From assembly GCF_003065365.1 (NCBI RefSeq), contig NZ_CP023276.1:1488001-1552000 (forward strand): a DNA stretch of 64,000 nt, read 5' to 3'. Position 1 is the stretch's first letter, and every line of letters begins with the position of its first letter. A program made the position numbers and the translations under genes. This DNA comes from Polynucleobacter difficilis. GTDB lineage: Bacteria; Pseudomonadota; Gammaproteobacteria; Burkholderiales; Burkholderiaceae. The notes beneath the pieces are model-generated. The model saw only the letters and a list, made by a program, of their open reading frames with translations. It made no database searches and was not told the DNA's origin. Positions 53,020 to 60,813 of the stretch are shown piece after piece.

Positions 53020-54402
53020 CTAAGCGGTATTTGTGGCCAGATTAAACCTGCTTTTTATCAGCGGCAACATGACCACAATCGCTGCCAGTAATAAGACTAT
53101 TTCGATAATATACACAACAATGTAGCCGCCTGCAGCCCCGGCAAATGGGCTTGCGAGGTCCCGAATCACTCCGCCCAAGGCAATTGCGGTCCCAGCAGCG
53201 GTCGCTTGCACCGCGCCCCAGGCACCTAGGGCTAAGCCACTTTGCTTTTTGGGGGCTAGGCGCATGGTGGCGGTAAGCGTTCCATGCCCAAACAAACCAC
53301 TGCCAAAGCCAATCAATAGGATGCCAAGTGCAAATAGGGTGGGCGAGCCCAAGGGGGCAGCCAAAATCACCGCTAGAAATGCGGGTAGACCAACAAACGC
53401 ACCATTCATTGCCATCCGAAATGCATCGTAGCCCTTGCCTAGAACATGCGATGCCAAACCAAAGCCCAATAGCCCACCAATCGCTAGGGTTGCAGTCAGC
53501 GAGGTGGTTGCACCTACGCTCATATTCAGTATTTCACCGCCGTAGGGCTCGAGCAAAATATCTTCCATCGTGAATGCCATGGTCCCCAGACCCACTGCAA
53601 GCAAACGCCGAATCGCATGATTGCCTTTGCAAAAGATACTCCACGACTCTGAAAAACTAACGTTTACTTCGCGCGCCGCCACCTTAGCTCGATCACGGCA
53701 CTCTTGTTTCCATAGCGCTACTACGTTGAGCACCATGATCACAATAGCGGCACCTTGAATCACCTGAATCAAGCGCCCCGGACTGTACTCGGATAAAAGT
53801 TCACCAAAAATCAGCGCGCTGGCAATCATGCCAACGAGCATCATCACGTACATTAATCCAACCACTTTGGGTTGCGATTCCTCTTTGACGAGATCGTTAG
53901 CCAAAGCCAAGCCAACGGTTTGCGTAATGTGTACGCCAGCGCCGACGAGCAGAAAAGCGACTGCAGCGCCCAATTGCCCAATCCAGGCTGGAGCATTACT
54001 AGACTGCCCTGCTCCAGACAAAACCAGGAGCGCAAACGGCATGATCGATAGCCCACCAAATTGCAACATCGTGCCCATCCACATGTAGGGCACTCGGCGC
54101 CAACCCAGATGGGATCGATGGGTATCGGATCGGTAGCCAATCAGCGCACGAAAAGGCGCAAACAGCAAAGGCAAGGAGATCATGATGGCGACAAGCGATG
54201 CTGGAACTTTTAGCTCAACAATCATCACGCGGTTGAGGGTTCCAACCAGTAAAACCAACATAATTCCAACCGAGACCTGAAACAAAGACAATCGCAATAA
54301 GCGCGAGAGTGGGAGATCATCGGTCGCCACATCGGCGAACGGCAAGAAGCGGGGTCCGAAGTGAACCCACGTATCAATTAATTTTTGACTAATGCGTTTC
54401 AT
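53020..54402 (-). CDS. pucC: PucC, light-harvesting complex assembly / BCH transporter-family protein
   Basis: 460 residues, 12 membrane spans, MFS-like. LNRVMIVELKVPASLVAIMISLPLLFAPFRALIGYRSDTHRSHLGWRRVPYMW is the PucC/LhaA signature. Required for LH2 or LH1 assembly or bacteriochlorophyll delivery. Follows pucA across a 92-base gap that contains a terminator-like hairpin. Full length. Confidence 0.95.
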   Translation of the reverse strand: MKRISQKLIDTWVHFGPRFLPFADVATDDLPLSRLLRLSLFQVSVGIMLVLLVGTLNRVMIVELKVPASLVAIMISLPLLFAPFRALIGYRSDTHRSHLGWRRVPYMWMGTMLQFGGLSIMPFALLVLSGAGQSSNAPAWIGQLGAAVAFLLVGAGVHITQTVGLALANDLVKEESQPKVVGLMYVMMLVGMIASALIFGELLSEYSPGRLIQVIQGAAIVIMVLNVVALWKQECRDRAKVAAREVNVSFSESWSIFCKGNHAIRRLLAVGLGTMAFTMEDILLEPYGGEILNMSVGATTSLTATLAIGGLLGFGLASHVLGKGYDAFRMAMNGAFVGLPAFLAVILAAPLGSPTLFALGILLIGFGSGLFGHGTLTATMRLAPKKQSGLALGAWGAVQATAAGTAIALGGVIRDLASPFAGAAGGYIVVYIIEIVLLLAAIVVMLPLIKSRFNLATNTA

Positions 54403-54445
54403 AGCGCAGAACTCACTGTGTCCTGCTTTAATTTAAATGGCTGTA

Positions 54446-54481
54446 AAAAAGGGTCGTGCAACATGCTGCCAGACCCTTTTT
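54446..54481 (-). promoter_or_regulatory. Intercistronic stem-loop between pucA and pucC (attenuator/stabiliser)
   Basis: AAAAAGGGTC (54446-54455) and GACCCTTTTT (54472-54481) form a 10-bp stem with a 16-nt loop, 13 bases after pucA stop, followed by a U run on the minus strand. It looks like a leaky Rho-independent terminator, giving more pucBA than pucC message, and like hairpins known to protect pufBA/pucBA mRNA. Confidence 0.75.
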
Positions 54482-54494
54482 CACAGACCAGTCA

Positions 54495-54698
54495 CTACTT
54501 TTTCGCCACAGGTGCCGCGGGTGCGGCTGCTGGAGCACCAGCTTGAACGCTGGCATTACCATTCAAAAATGCTTTGACCCAAGTTGTATTGTTCAAAATC
54601 ATTGTGTGAACGGCAAATGAACCTACAGCTACTGCCCCGATGATAAGAGGAAGACCAACCGTTGGTTTTACTACGCACCACATTTTTCCGTAGATCAT
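54495..54698 (-). CDS. pucA: Light-harvesting antenna alpha subunit (LH2/LH3 type)
   Basis: 67 residues. GKMWCVVKPTVGLPLIIGAVAV leads to His31 (the bacteriochlorophyll ligand) in one span (14-36). Numbered as in Rhodoblastus/Rps. acidophila, residues 44-45 are Phe-Leu, not Tyr-Trp. The C-terminus after residue 47 is Ala/Pro-rich (QAGAPAAAPAAPVAKK), as in betaproteobacterial LH2. AGGAGA site; starts 9 bases after pucB. Pairs with PucB to form the peripheral ring. Confidence 0.95.
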   Translation of the reverse strand: MIYGKMWCVVKPTVGLPLIIGAVAVGSFAVHTMILNNTTWVKAFLNGNASVQAGAPAAAPAAPVAKK

Positions 54699-54707
54699 GT
54701 CATCTCC

Positions 54708-54860
54708 TTATTTCAGCCAAGGTGAATAGATGTAGGCCAGTAAATGGGCAAATGCTGCAATCATGCCAAAAAACTGTGTGCCTTGAATCAGGCTTCGATG
54801 CAACTCCTGAGACTCGTCTTCGGTTAGGCCAGTAGGCCAAACCTTGTTTGCGTCTGACAT
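54708..54860 (-). CDS. pucB: Light-harvesting antenna beta subunit (LH2/LH3 type)
   Basis: 50 residues, ATG 54860 with AAGGAG site. TEDESQELHRSLIQGTQFFG, then AFAHLLAYIYSPWLK: His21 is the B800-region His and His39 the ligand of the membrane bacteriochlorophyll, followed by the conserved SPWL. The position of acidophila Arg20 (B800 acetyl H-bond) is Gln29 here. First gene of pucBAC-orf30. Found below the usual ORF size limit but unmistakable. Confidence 0.95.
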   Translation of the reverse strand: MSDANKVWPTGLTEDESQELHRSLIQGTQFFGMIAAFAHLLAYIYSPWLK

Positions 54861-54906
54861 AGTGATATCTCCTTGCTCGACTTCAATACCCGTGCCAATC
54901 CTGCAC

Positions 54907-54944
54907 GTCGGATTTATTTATGGGTACCCATAAATACATCCGAC
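54907..54944. promoter_or_regulatory. 38-bp near-perfect palindrome in the puc leader
   Basis: GTCGGAT (54907-54913) and ATCCGAC (54938-54944) flank an inner ATTTATGGGTACCCATAAAT; 18 of 19 base pairs match. It starts at the predicted +1 of the puc promoter and is 46 bp from the pucB start. No U tract follows, so it is not a terminator. It may be an operator or a 5'-terminal RNA hairpin. Confidence 0.8.
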
Positions 54945-54951
54945 TAAGTAA

Positions 54952-54980
54952 ATTAAAATTTACATAGACGAATGTCACAA
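54952..54980 (-). promoter_or_regulatory. Candidate sigma-70 promoter of pucBAC
   Basis: Minus strand -35 TTGTGA (54975-54980), 17-bp spacer, -10 TTTAAT (54952-54957). Predicted start is about 54945, directly at the edge of the 38-bp palindrome. The -35 overlaps the TGT-N12-ACA site. Confidence 0.6.
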
Positions 54981-54990
54981 TATATTTACA
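54973..54990. promoter_or_regulatory. PpsR/CrtJ-type operator (TGT-N12-ACA)
   Basis: TGTCACAATATATTTACA matches TGT-N12-ACA exactly, the binding consensus of the aerobic photosynthesis repressor PpsR (CrtJ). It overlaps the -35 of the candidate puc promoter. A single copy is seen; PpsR often binds paired sites. Confidence 0.6.
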
Positions 54991-55094
54991 AAATAAGCAA
55001 AAAAAGTCAATTTATTTATAGGGTTATTGTTTAAATTATTAATAATCAGTGACTTACAGAATATAAGTCGATGCAGTGCAGCAAGATCCGAGAC

Positions 55095-55241
55095 CTATTT
55101 TGGCTGCTCTTCCCGTTGTTGCCGTTCTTCTTTTTCTAGTTTTCGAAAGGCATAAATCAAGTACAACTTCACCAGTAGCATGGCCGCAATGGCAATGCCA
55201 ATTAGGTAGGCAATAAAGCGATAGAAATTAAAGTCGTCCAT
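55095..55241 (-). CDS. 48-residue single-span membrane protein upstream of puc
   Basis: ATG 55241 to TAG 55095. FYRFIAYLIGIAIAAMLLVKLYLIYAF (about 6-32) is a membrane helix, followed by a charged tail RKLEKEERQQREEQPK. No ribosome site is obvious. A small GACTTA-N7-TAAGTC hairpin (55051-55069) lies between it and the puc leader. Unknown function. Confidence 0.5.
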   Translation of the reverse strand: MDDFNFYRFIAYLIGIAIAAMLLVKLYLIYAFRKLEKEERQQREEQPK

Positions 55242-55283
55242 TGCAAATGTGTTGTTTCATCAGTACGTATCGTATGACCAGTA

Positions 55284-55985
55284 TTACGGCGCCAAATCAA
55301 ATACCAATACCTCGGCATTCACACCATGCTCGAATAGAAGCATGCCCTCACCCTCCACCATCAATGCATCTCCCGCTTGTAGCTGCTGACCTTGCACCAT
55401 CAGCCCTCCTGTGACCAGATGAACATATGCTTTGCGTGCAGGATCTAACTGCAGCTTAGCGGTTTCGGCGCCATCAAACAAGCCTGCATGGATTTTTGCA
55501 TCGGCGTTGATACGGACTGAATCATGCTCGCCATCATGCGATGCAATTAAACGTAAAGTACCTCGCTTAGTGGCAGGTGAAATGGTCTTTTGCTCATACC
55601 CCGGTTCGACCCCTTTCTTGAGAGGCTCAATCCAGATTTGTAAAAAGTGGGTTTCTTGATTTTGGGCATGATTAAACTCACTGTGCTCAACACCGGTACC
55701 TGCGCTCATGCGTTGCACATCCCCCGGTGGAATGCTTTCGACATTGCCCATGCTGTCCTCATGCGCTAATGCACCTGAAAGGACATAACTCACAATCTCC
55801 ATATCGCGGTGACCGTGCTTACCAAAACCGCGGCCAGCAGCAATCCGATCCTCATTGATAACGCGTAAATTACCCCACCCCATAAATTGCGGGTCGTAAT
55901 AGCTGGCAAAGGAGAATGAATGAAAGCTTTTAAGCCAGCCATGGTTAGCGTAGCCGCGGTCGCTGGATTTTCGAAGCAGGATCAT
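55284..55985 (-). CDS. Pirin family protein
   Basis: 233 residues, bicupin. GNLRVINEDRIAAGRGFGKHGHRDMEIVSYVL with the metal-binding His residues, GDVQRMSAGTGVEHSEFN and HFLQIWIEP are pirin motifs. Iron cupin, quercetinase-like or regulatory. Its stop is 42 bases from the start of the 48-residue ORF on the same strand. Confidence 0.93.
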   Translation of the reverse strand: MILLRKSSDRGYANHGWLKSFHSFSFASYYDPQFMGWGNLRVINEDRIAAGRGFGKHGHRDMEIVSYVLSGALAHEDSMGNVESIPPGDVQRMSAGTGVEHSEFNHAQNQETHFLQIWIEPLKKGVEPGYEQKTISPATKRGTLRLIASHDGEHDSVRINADAKIHAGLFDGAETAKLQLDPARKAYVHLVTGGLMVQGQQLQAGDALMVEGEGMLLFEHGVNAEVLVFDLAP

Positions 55986-56026
55986 GATCTATTAATAGTA
56001 AAAGGAAACGGATATTGAGCGAAAGC

Positions 56027-57067
56027 TTAGCTTACAGCCATTCCAGACCCAGGCTCAAACCGGCCAATCACAGCAGCACGTGAGAAGCCGTCTGCCCGCA
56101 AGATTGCTAAAACCTCAGCTTCTAGTTCAGGGGCGCATGAGATCAATAAGCCGCCACTGGTCTGTGGATCCGTTAAGAGATGCTGCTGCCATATGCCCGG
56201 CTGGTTGGATAAAGTGACTTCATTCCCATAGGCCGCCCAATTGCGGGTAGAGGCGCCGGTATAGATATCGCCTTGCGCCAGCGTCATCGCTTCATCGACG
56301 ATTGGAACCGCACTCCAGTTCAACGCAGCTCGCAAGCCAGCGCCGCGAGCCAATTCCAGTAGGTGCCCAGCTAAGCCAAAGCCAGTGACATCGGTCATTG
56401 CATGAACCCCATCGAGGCGTGACAATGCCAGTCCTGGCTTATTTAATTGTGTTGTTAAGGCAATCATTTCGCGATAGCCCGCATCCGATAAGCGCTCTTT
56501 TTTGAGTGCGGCAGACAAAATACCAACCCCTAGGGGTTTACTCAAAATAATGCTATCGCCCACTCGGGCCCCGTTGTTTCGTTTTAGATGCTTAGGATCA
56601 ACAAGGCCAATGACAACCAAACCATAGATGGGCTCAACCGAATCAATTGAGTGTCCACCCGCAATCACTATTCCGGCGTCAGCACATACTGACTCACCGC
56701 CAGCGGTAATTTTCTGGATGACATCGAGCGGTAATACATTGATTGGCATGCCCAGCAGGGCCAAAGCAAACAGCGGCTGTGCGCCCATCGCATAAATATC
56801 CGAGATGGCATTGGTTGCTGCAATCCGCCCAAACTCATAGGGGTCATCGACGATCGGCATGAAAAAATCAGTGGTCGCCACAATCGCTTGGTTCGGATTG
56901 ATTTGGTAGACCGCTGCATCTTCATTATTCTCATTGCCGGCAAGCAAAGCGGCTGGTAGCGCGCGCAAAGGGGATGCCTTCAGAATGCTGCTTAAGACGC
57001 CGGGCGCAATTTTGCAGCCGCAGCCGCCGCCATGCGAGAGGGATGTTAGACGACCGTTATAGTACAT
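56027..57067 (-). CDS. selD: Selenide, water dikinase SelD
   Basis: 346 residues. N-terminal SHGGGCGCKIAPGVL with the catalytic Cys-Gly-Cys-Lys, then the PurM-like ATP-grasp-related fold: IVATTDFFMPIVDDPYEFGRIAATNAISDIYAMGAQP and TDVTGFGLAGHLLELARG. Makes selenophosphate for selenocysteine or 2-selenouridine. Cysteine at the catalytic position, not Sec. No selA, selB or mnmH nearby. Confidence 0.95.
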   Translation of the reverse strand: MYYNGRLTSLSHGGGCGCKIAPGVLSSILKASPLRALPAALLAGNENNEDAAVYQINPNQAIVATTDFFMPIVDDPYEFGRIAATNAISDIYAMGAQPLFALALLGMPINVLPLDVIQKITAGGESVCADAGIVIAGGHSIDSVEPIYGLVVIGLVDPKHLKRNNGARVGDSIILSKPLGVGILSAALKKERLSDAGYREMIALTTQLNKPGLALSRLDGVHAMTDVTGFGLAGHLLELARGAGLRAALNWSAVPIVDEAMTLAQGDIYTGASTRNWAAYGNEVTLSNQPGIWQQHLLTDPQTSGGLLISCAPELEAEVLAILRADGFSRAAVIGRFEPGSGMAVS

Positions 57068-57140
57068 ACATGGGTAATTTCGAAAAGAAAGGACTTATTT
57101 TATGCGGTATCACCCGATAGCCCTAATCTTCAGAAAGAAC

Positions 57141-57533
57141 CTAGCTTGCCGATGGCCACAAAATATAGATAAAAATACCCAACTGCAGCACATTGATCAC
57201 CACGCTCAGTCCATGTAAAAGGCCAAAATGCTTCTTATCTTTGTTGTCTGACGCTTTATTGATCGCAGGGGTAAGAATGAATTGCGCTATCGCAAAAAGA
57301 ATAGCGCATAGAAATGTGAGCGTACTAATCAGCGCATCACTTGCCAACAAGGAGGCAGCAATGCAAGTAAAGCATAAAAAAGCGTAGTACTTTGGAAAGA
57401 AACTACGCACATACTTACTGGACCATTCGGCTGGTAGCACCTTAAACACGGTGGGCGCTACTGCAATCGTAAAGAACACCATGATGCCGACCATGGCTGC
57501 AACAATGTAGAGGCTAATTAAGTTGGTTGACAT
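57141..57533 (-). CDS. DUF4149 membrane protein (TMEM205-like)
   Basis: 130 residues, four spans. MVFFTIAVAPTVFKVLPAEWSSKYVRSFFPKYY is the DUF4149 signature; FILTPAINKASD in the third loop and a final span follow. Function unknown. Monocistronic. Confidence 0.85.
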   Translation of the reverse strand: MSTNLISLYIVAAMVGIMVFFTIAVAPTVFKVLPAEWSSKYVRSFFPKYYAFLCFTCIAASLLASDALISTLTFLCAILFAIAQFILTPAINKASDNKDKKHFGLLHGLSVVINVLQLGIFIYILWPSAS

Positions 57534-57599
57534 AGCTGCTTTTCATTAACGGGTTAAAAAGATAAAAAATGGTATCGCAAAAAAGGCTGGCTCTAGGCA

Positions 57600-58223
57600 T
57601 TAGTCTGGCTTTTTCAAGTCAATTTGCGCCGTCATCTTGCCGGCAAAAATCATATCCAATTGCACGCCGTCATTTCCTTGTACCACCTGAATGCCTTCTT
57701 TCTCAGACGGAGCCGTTTTTTCCACGGTCAGCATATTGCTAGGCCAGTCCACGCGTATTTTTGCTGCCATGGGCAAGTAGCCATCTAAGTAGCGGCGCAT
57801 CAGAGGGCCAGCATTTAAGCGATATTGACCTGCTCCTACCTGATCCAAGGCTTTGGATTGCAAATCAATGCAAATCGATGCGCCACGCTCAACGTCGGTC
57901 AAAACCACTTGATTATTTTTTACTTCCGCTGAAGCCATCTTATCAATGCTTTTGACTGCAATCGCTTGAATACGGCCGGGATTAAAGACAATCACCACCT
58001 TACGGATGGGGTCGAGTTGGTAGTGGCATGTTGCAATCTGCACACTACCACTCTCCAAGCTGGCCGCAGTAATCTTGACTCGCGATTCATAGGAATAAGC
58101 ATTCGGGTCAGGGCGTTCTTTTAAATATTTAATCTGGCCTTCCGTCGCAATATCCGAAAACTCCAACGCAAATACGGACGCACTACAGAACAGCAGAGTG
58201 ACTAAAGATAGACTTTTAAACAT
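57600..58223 (-). CDS. Exported hypothetical protein
   Basis: 207 residues. Signal peptide (1-19, SASVFA). Mature part is strand-rich with a central RVKITAASLESGSVQIATCHYQLDPI and no known motif. Starts one base after the stop of the nitroreductase gene on the same strand, so translation is coupled. Unknown role in the periplasm. Confidence 0.65.
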   Translation of the reverse strand: MFKSLSLVTLLFCSASVFALEFSDIATEGQIKYLKERPDPNAYSYESRVKITAASLESGSVQIATCHYQLDPIRKVVIVFNPGRIQAIAVKSIDKMASAEVKNNQVVLTDVERGASICIDLQSKALDQVGAGQYRLNAGPLMRRYLDGYLPMAAKIRVDWPSNMLTVEKTAPSEKEGIQVVQGNDGVQLDMIFAGKMTAQIDLKKPD

Positions 58224-58224
58224 A

Positions 58225-58827
58225 TTAAAAATGATTGTCGATCACCATTTCTGATTTAGGAATGAATCCGGGCTTAGGCCATGCTGCCTGAGTTCCTTTG
58301 CCAATGACGAGCATTGCGGCAACTGCATAGTCTTTGGGCAGATGAATGAGCTCAGCAACCTTCTTAAAATCAAAACCGACCATTGGGCATGAGTCGTATC
58401 CCATCGCCTTTGCTGCCAACATCATGGTTTGCAATAGGATGCCGGCAGAGCGCATGGCCTCATCGCGTTGCAACTGCTCATTACCCGAATAAAACGGATT
58501 AATCCATGGTACCAAGATGTCTTGCGCTGCCTTCGGCGCATTCACCCAATAGCGTGCAGGATCTTTATCCCATGCTTTGATATCAACCGTTACTACGAAT
58601 AGGAGTGAACCATCGGTAACCTGCGCTTGATCATGGGCTGCTGCGCGCAACTGCACTCGCAATGCTTTGTCTTTCACATTGACTAAGCGCCAGTGCTGAA
58701 TATTGAAAGATGATGGCGCTTGCATCGCCAGATCAATTAAGGCGTCAGTTTCAGCGGGACTAATCTGGTGCGCAGCATCAAAGTGCTTTACTGCTCTACG
58801 CTGGCGAATGGCATCTAGTGTGTTCAT
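58225..58827 (-). CDS. Nitroreductase family protein (FMN)
   Basis: 200 residues. RQRRAVKHFDAAHQISPAETDALIDLAMQAPSSFNIQHWRLV and AMGYDSCPMVGFDFKKVAEL fit NfsB-like enzymes; FMN phosphate-binding Arg residues are at the start. Reduces nitro- or quinone compounds with NAD(P)H. Co-transcribed with the exported protein gene. Confidence 0.92.
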   Translation of the reverse strand: MNTLDAIRQRRAVKHFDAAHQISPAETDALIDLAMQAPSSFNIQHWRLVNVKDKALRVQLRAAAHDQAQVTDGSLLFVVTVDIKAWDKDPARYWVNAPKAAQDILVPWINPFYSGNEQLQRDEAMRSAGILLQTMMLAAKAMGYDSCPMVGFDFKKVAELIHLPKDYAVAAMLVIGKGTQAAWPKPGFIPKSEMVIDNHF

Positions 58828-58969
58828 ACGGCTCCTATTAATTTTCTGGTAACAGCCTACTGTAATAGAAATTACGAAAATAGGACGGCTTCCTCAGGAA
58901 ATCCCAGGAAAATCAGCGAAGACCGGTTTTGAGGCGTCTGAACAGGCAGATTCAGTAGAATAGCCACTC

Positions 58970-59854
58970 ATGAAAAATACAGGCCATCTTCTATTTTTAC
59001 TTGCTTTGAGCGTGCTCTTTCGCCCTGCCTTGGCGATTGACCTGCAGCCAGGTGACATTGTCGCCCCGCCACCCAATGTTACCGTGGCAACCCTATCGTA
59101 CGTCAACAGCCAAAACAACGACTTATTCCAAAATGGCGTCAACACTGGCGCGGATCCCAAGCTCGAAAGCAATTCGGTGTTTTTACGGTTGACGCACACC
59201 TACTCGATTGGCTCACTGCCTGCAGTTAGCTTCGTGCAAACCGGAACTGGCGCCCTCTCAACCGATGGATCACTGTCGGCCTTTCCGGGCAGCAAGGGCA
59301 TGACAGACTCCAGTATCGTGACAGCGATTTGGCCTTACTCTAATCATGCCACTAGAACATACCTTGGGCTTGCGGCTTACCTGTTTTTACCTACCGGCGA
59401 ATACTCTAATGCCAAAGCCTTCAATTTAGGTAGCAATCGTTATGCACAAGCATTGCAAATGGGCTACCAGCGCCCCGTCACTAAGAATATAGACGCTGCA
59501 GTTGCCGTTGATTCCACCTGGTTTGGCGCCAATAGCGCCTGTGCCGCAGCTTGTTTATCTAATCAAAATCTGCAGCTGACACAAAAGCCCCTCTATACCG
59601 CCCAAGCCGGACCGATTTACAAGATCAATCAAACCTATACGGTAGGGGCAACTTACGTCTATGTCACTGGTGGTGAAACCGCATGGAATGGAGTTGAGCG
59701 AAACAATACCCTCGTTACCCAGCGCTATTTTCTCAGTGGCGTAGCCCACACGCGGGTAGGTCGATTTACCGTGCAATACGGCAACGACATCACCACCATG
59801 AATGGCTTTATGGAAAGCAACCGTTTTATAGTGCGTTATGCCAAGGCATTTTAG
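58970..59854 (+). CDS. Outer-membrane transporter-like protein (phenol meta-pathway family, PF13557-like)
   Basis: 294 residues. Signal peptide ends at RPALA. Repeated beta-strand pattern with the late MNGFMESNRFIVRYAKAF end. SYVNSQNNDLFQNG and YLFLPTGEYSN match the Phenol_MetA_deg outer-membrane family, often near uptake of aromatic or hydrophobic compounds. Contains a short cysteine pair (CAAACLS) unusual for barrels. Confidence 0.75.
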   Translation: MKNTGHLLFLLALSVLFRPALAIDLQPGDIVAPPPNVTVATLSYVNSQNNDLFQNGVNTGADPKLESNSVFLRLTHTYSIGSLPAVSFVQTGTGALSTDGSLSAFPGSKGMTDSSIVTAIWPYSNHATRTYLGLAAYLFLPTGEYSNAKAFNLGSNRYAQALQMGYQRPVTKNIDAAVAVDSTWFGANSACAAACLSNQNLQLTQKPLYTAQAGPIYKINQTYTVGATYVYVTGGETAWNGVERNNTLVTQRYFLSGVAHTRVGRFTVQYGNDITTMNGFMESNRFIVRYAKAF

Positions 59855-59962
59855 ATGTCCATGCTACGTACTTATACTTTCCTTATTGCGACAATTCAAG
59901 TTGCTGTTTGTGAATTATTCCGTTAAGTGGATCACAAAGCACTGAGTCCTCATGAGGTTTAA

Positions 59963-60787
59963 TTGAGACAACATCTATTTAAAATTGCTGCATTAATTAC
60001 ATCGTTACAGCTAATGGCTGGACTTGCTGTTGCATCGGAAGATGAAAACAAGTTTTCATCGCGCTTTGAAAACGTCTCGGAACAATATGCTCGAGATCGC
60101 ATTTTAGAGTTTTGGGGCTACCATGACTCACAAGGGAGTGATGTCTATAAAAATACCATTCGGCTACGCTATTACCAGCCCCTGAACATTAATCGTTTTA
60201 GTGGCACCTTGCGTCTGGATACGTCGTATGTGCGGGAATACGGTGCTGGTATACCCATCACCTCATCCGATCGCTACAGTGAAAGCAACACGATGCTCAC
60301 CTTCTGGGGAAACCATCCCAACTTCTTACCAAGATGGGGCGCAAATTTAGGCGCTCGGGTCATTTTTCCTTTTGGCAATAACGGCCAGTGGGCAGCTGGA
60401 CCCCAAGTTGGTGCTAGCTTTAGGCCTAAGGGGAATAACCCCCTGGAGATTACAGACTTCTCGCCCCTAGCGCGCTATATATATGGCTTTGATACGAAAA
60501 GCAATTCGTTTCAAGTGAACCCCAATCAACCATCATTGATACGCAATCTCCAGCTCTATCCCACCGTTGGATTTCGATTAAGTGCTAATACACAACTGCG
60601 ACTGTGGGATGAAAATGGCGCAGTCTATAACTCTGCCGGCGGGGGCTGGTTTGTCCCGATTGATGCGATGATGACACACCGGGTTAACAAACATTTTCTA
60701 TTTGCTGTCGGCGCAAGTAAGCAGATTATCCAATCGTATCTTCAATACGATTGGTCTGTTTATAGTAAGGTGTCATTCAATTTTTAA
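59963..60787 (+). CDS. Outer-membrane beta-barrel-like hypothetical protein
   Basis: 274 residues from TTG 59963, since no earlier start fits; GAGGT lies upstream. Signal peptide about 1-25 (GLAVA), then alternating strands, ending in Phe (FNF), as in outer-membrane proteins. Family not recognised. It follows the transporter-like gene by 108 bases and may share its message. Confidence 0.65.
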   Translation: MRQHLFKIAALITSLQLMAGLAVASEDENKFSSRFENVSEQYARDRILEFWGYHDSQGSDVYKNTIRLRYYQPLNINRFSGTLRLDTSYVREYGAGIPITSSDRYSESNTMLTFWGNHPNFLPRWGANLGARVIFPFGNNGQWAAGPQVGASFRPKGNNPLEITDFSPLARYIYGFDTKSNSFQVNPNQPSLIRNLQLYPTVGFRLSANTQLRLWDENGAVYNSAGGGWFVPIDAMMTHRVNKHFLFAVGASKQIIQSYLQYDWSVYSKVSFNF

Positions 60788-60813
60788 CCACGTACTACCT
60801 ACTTAATAAAACC

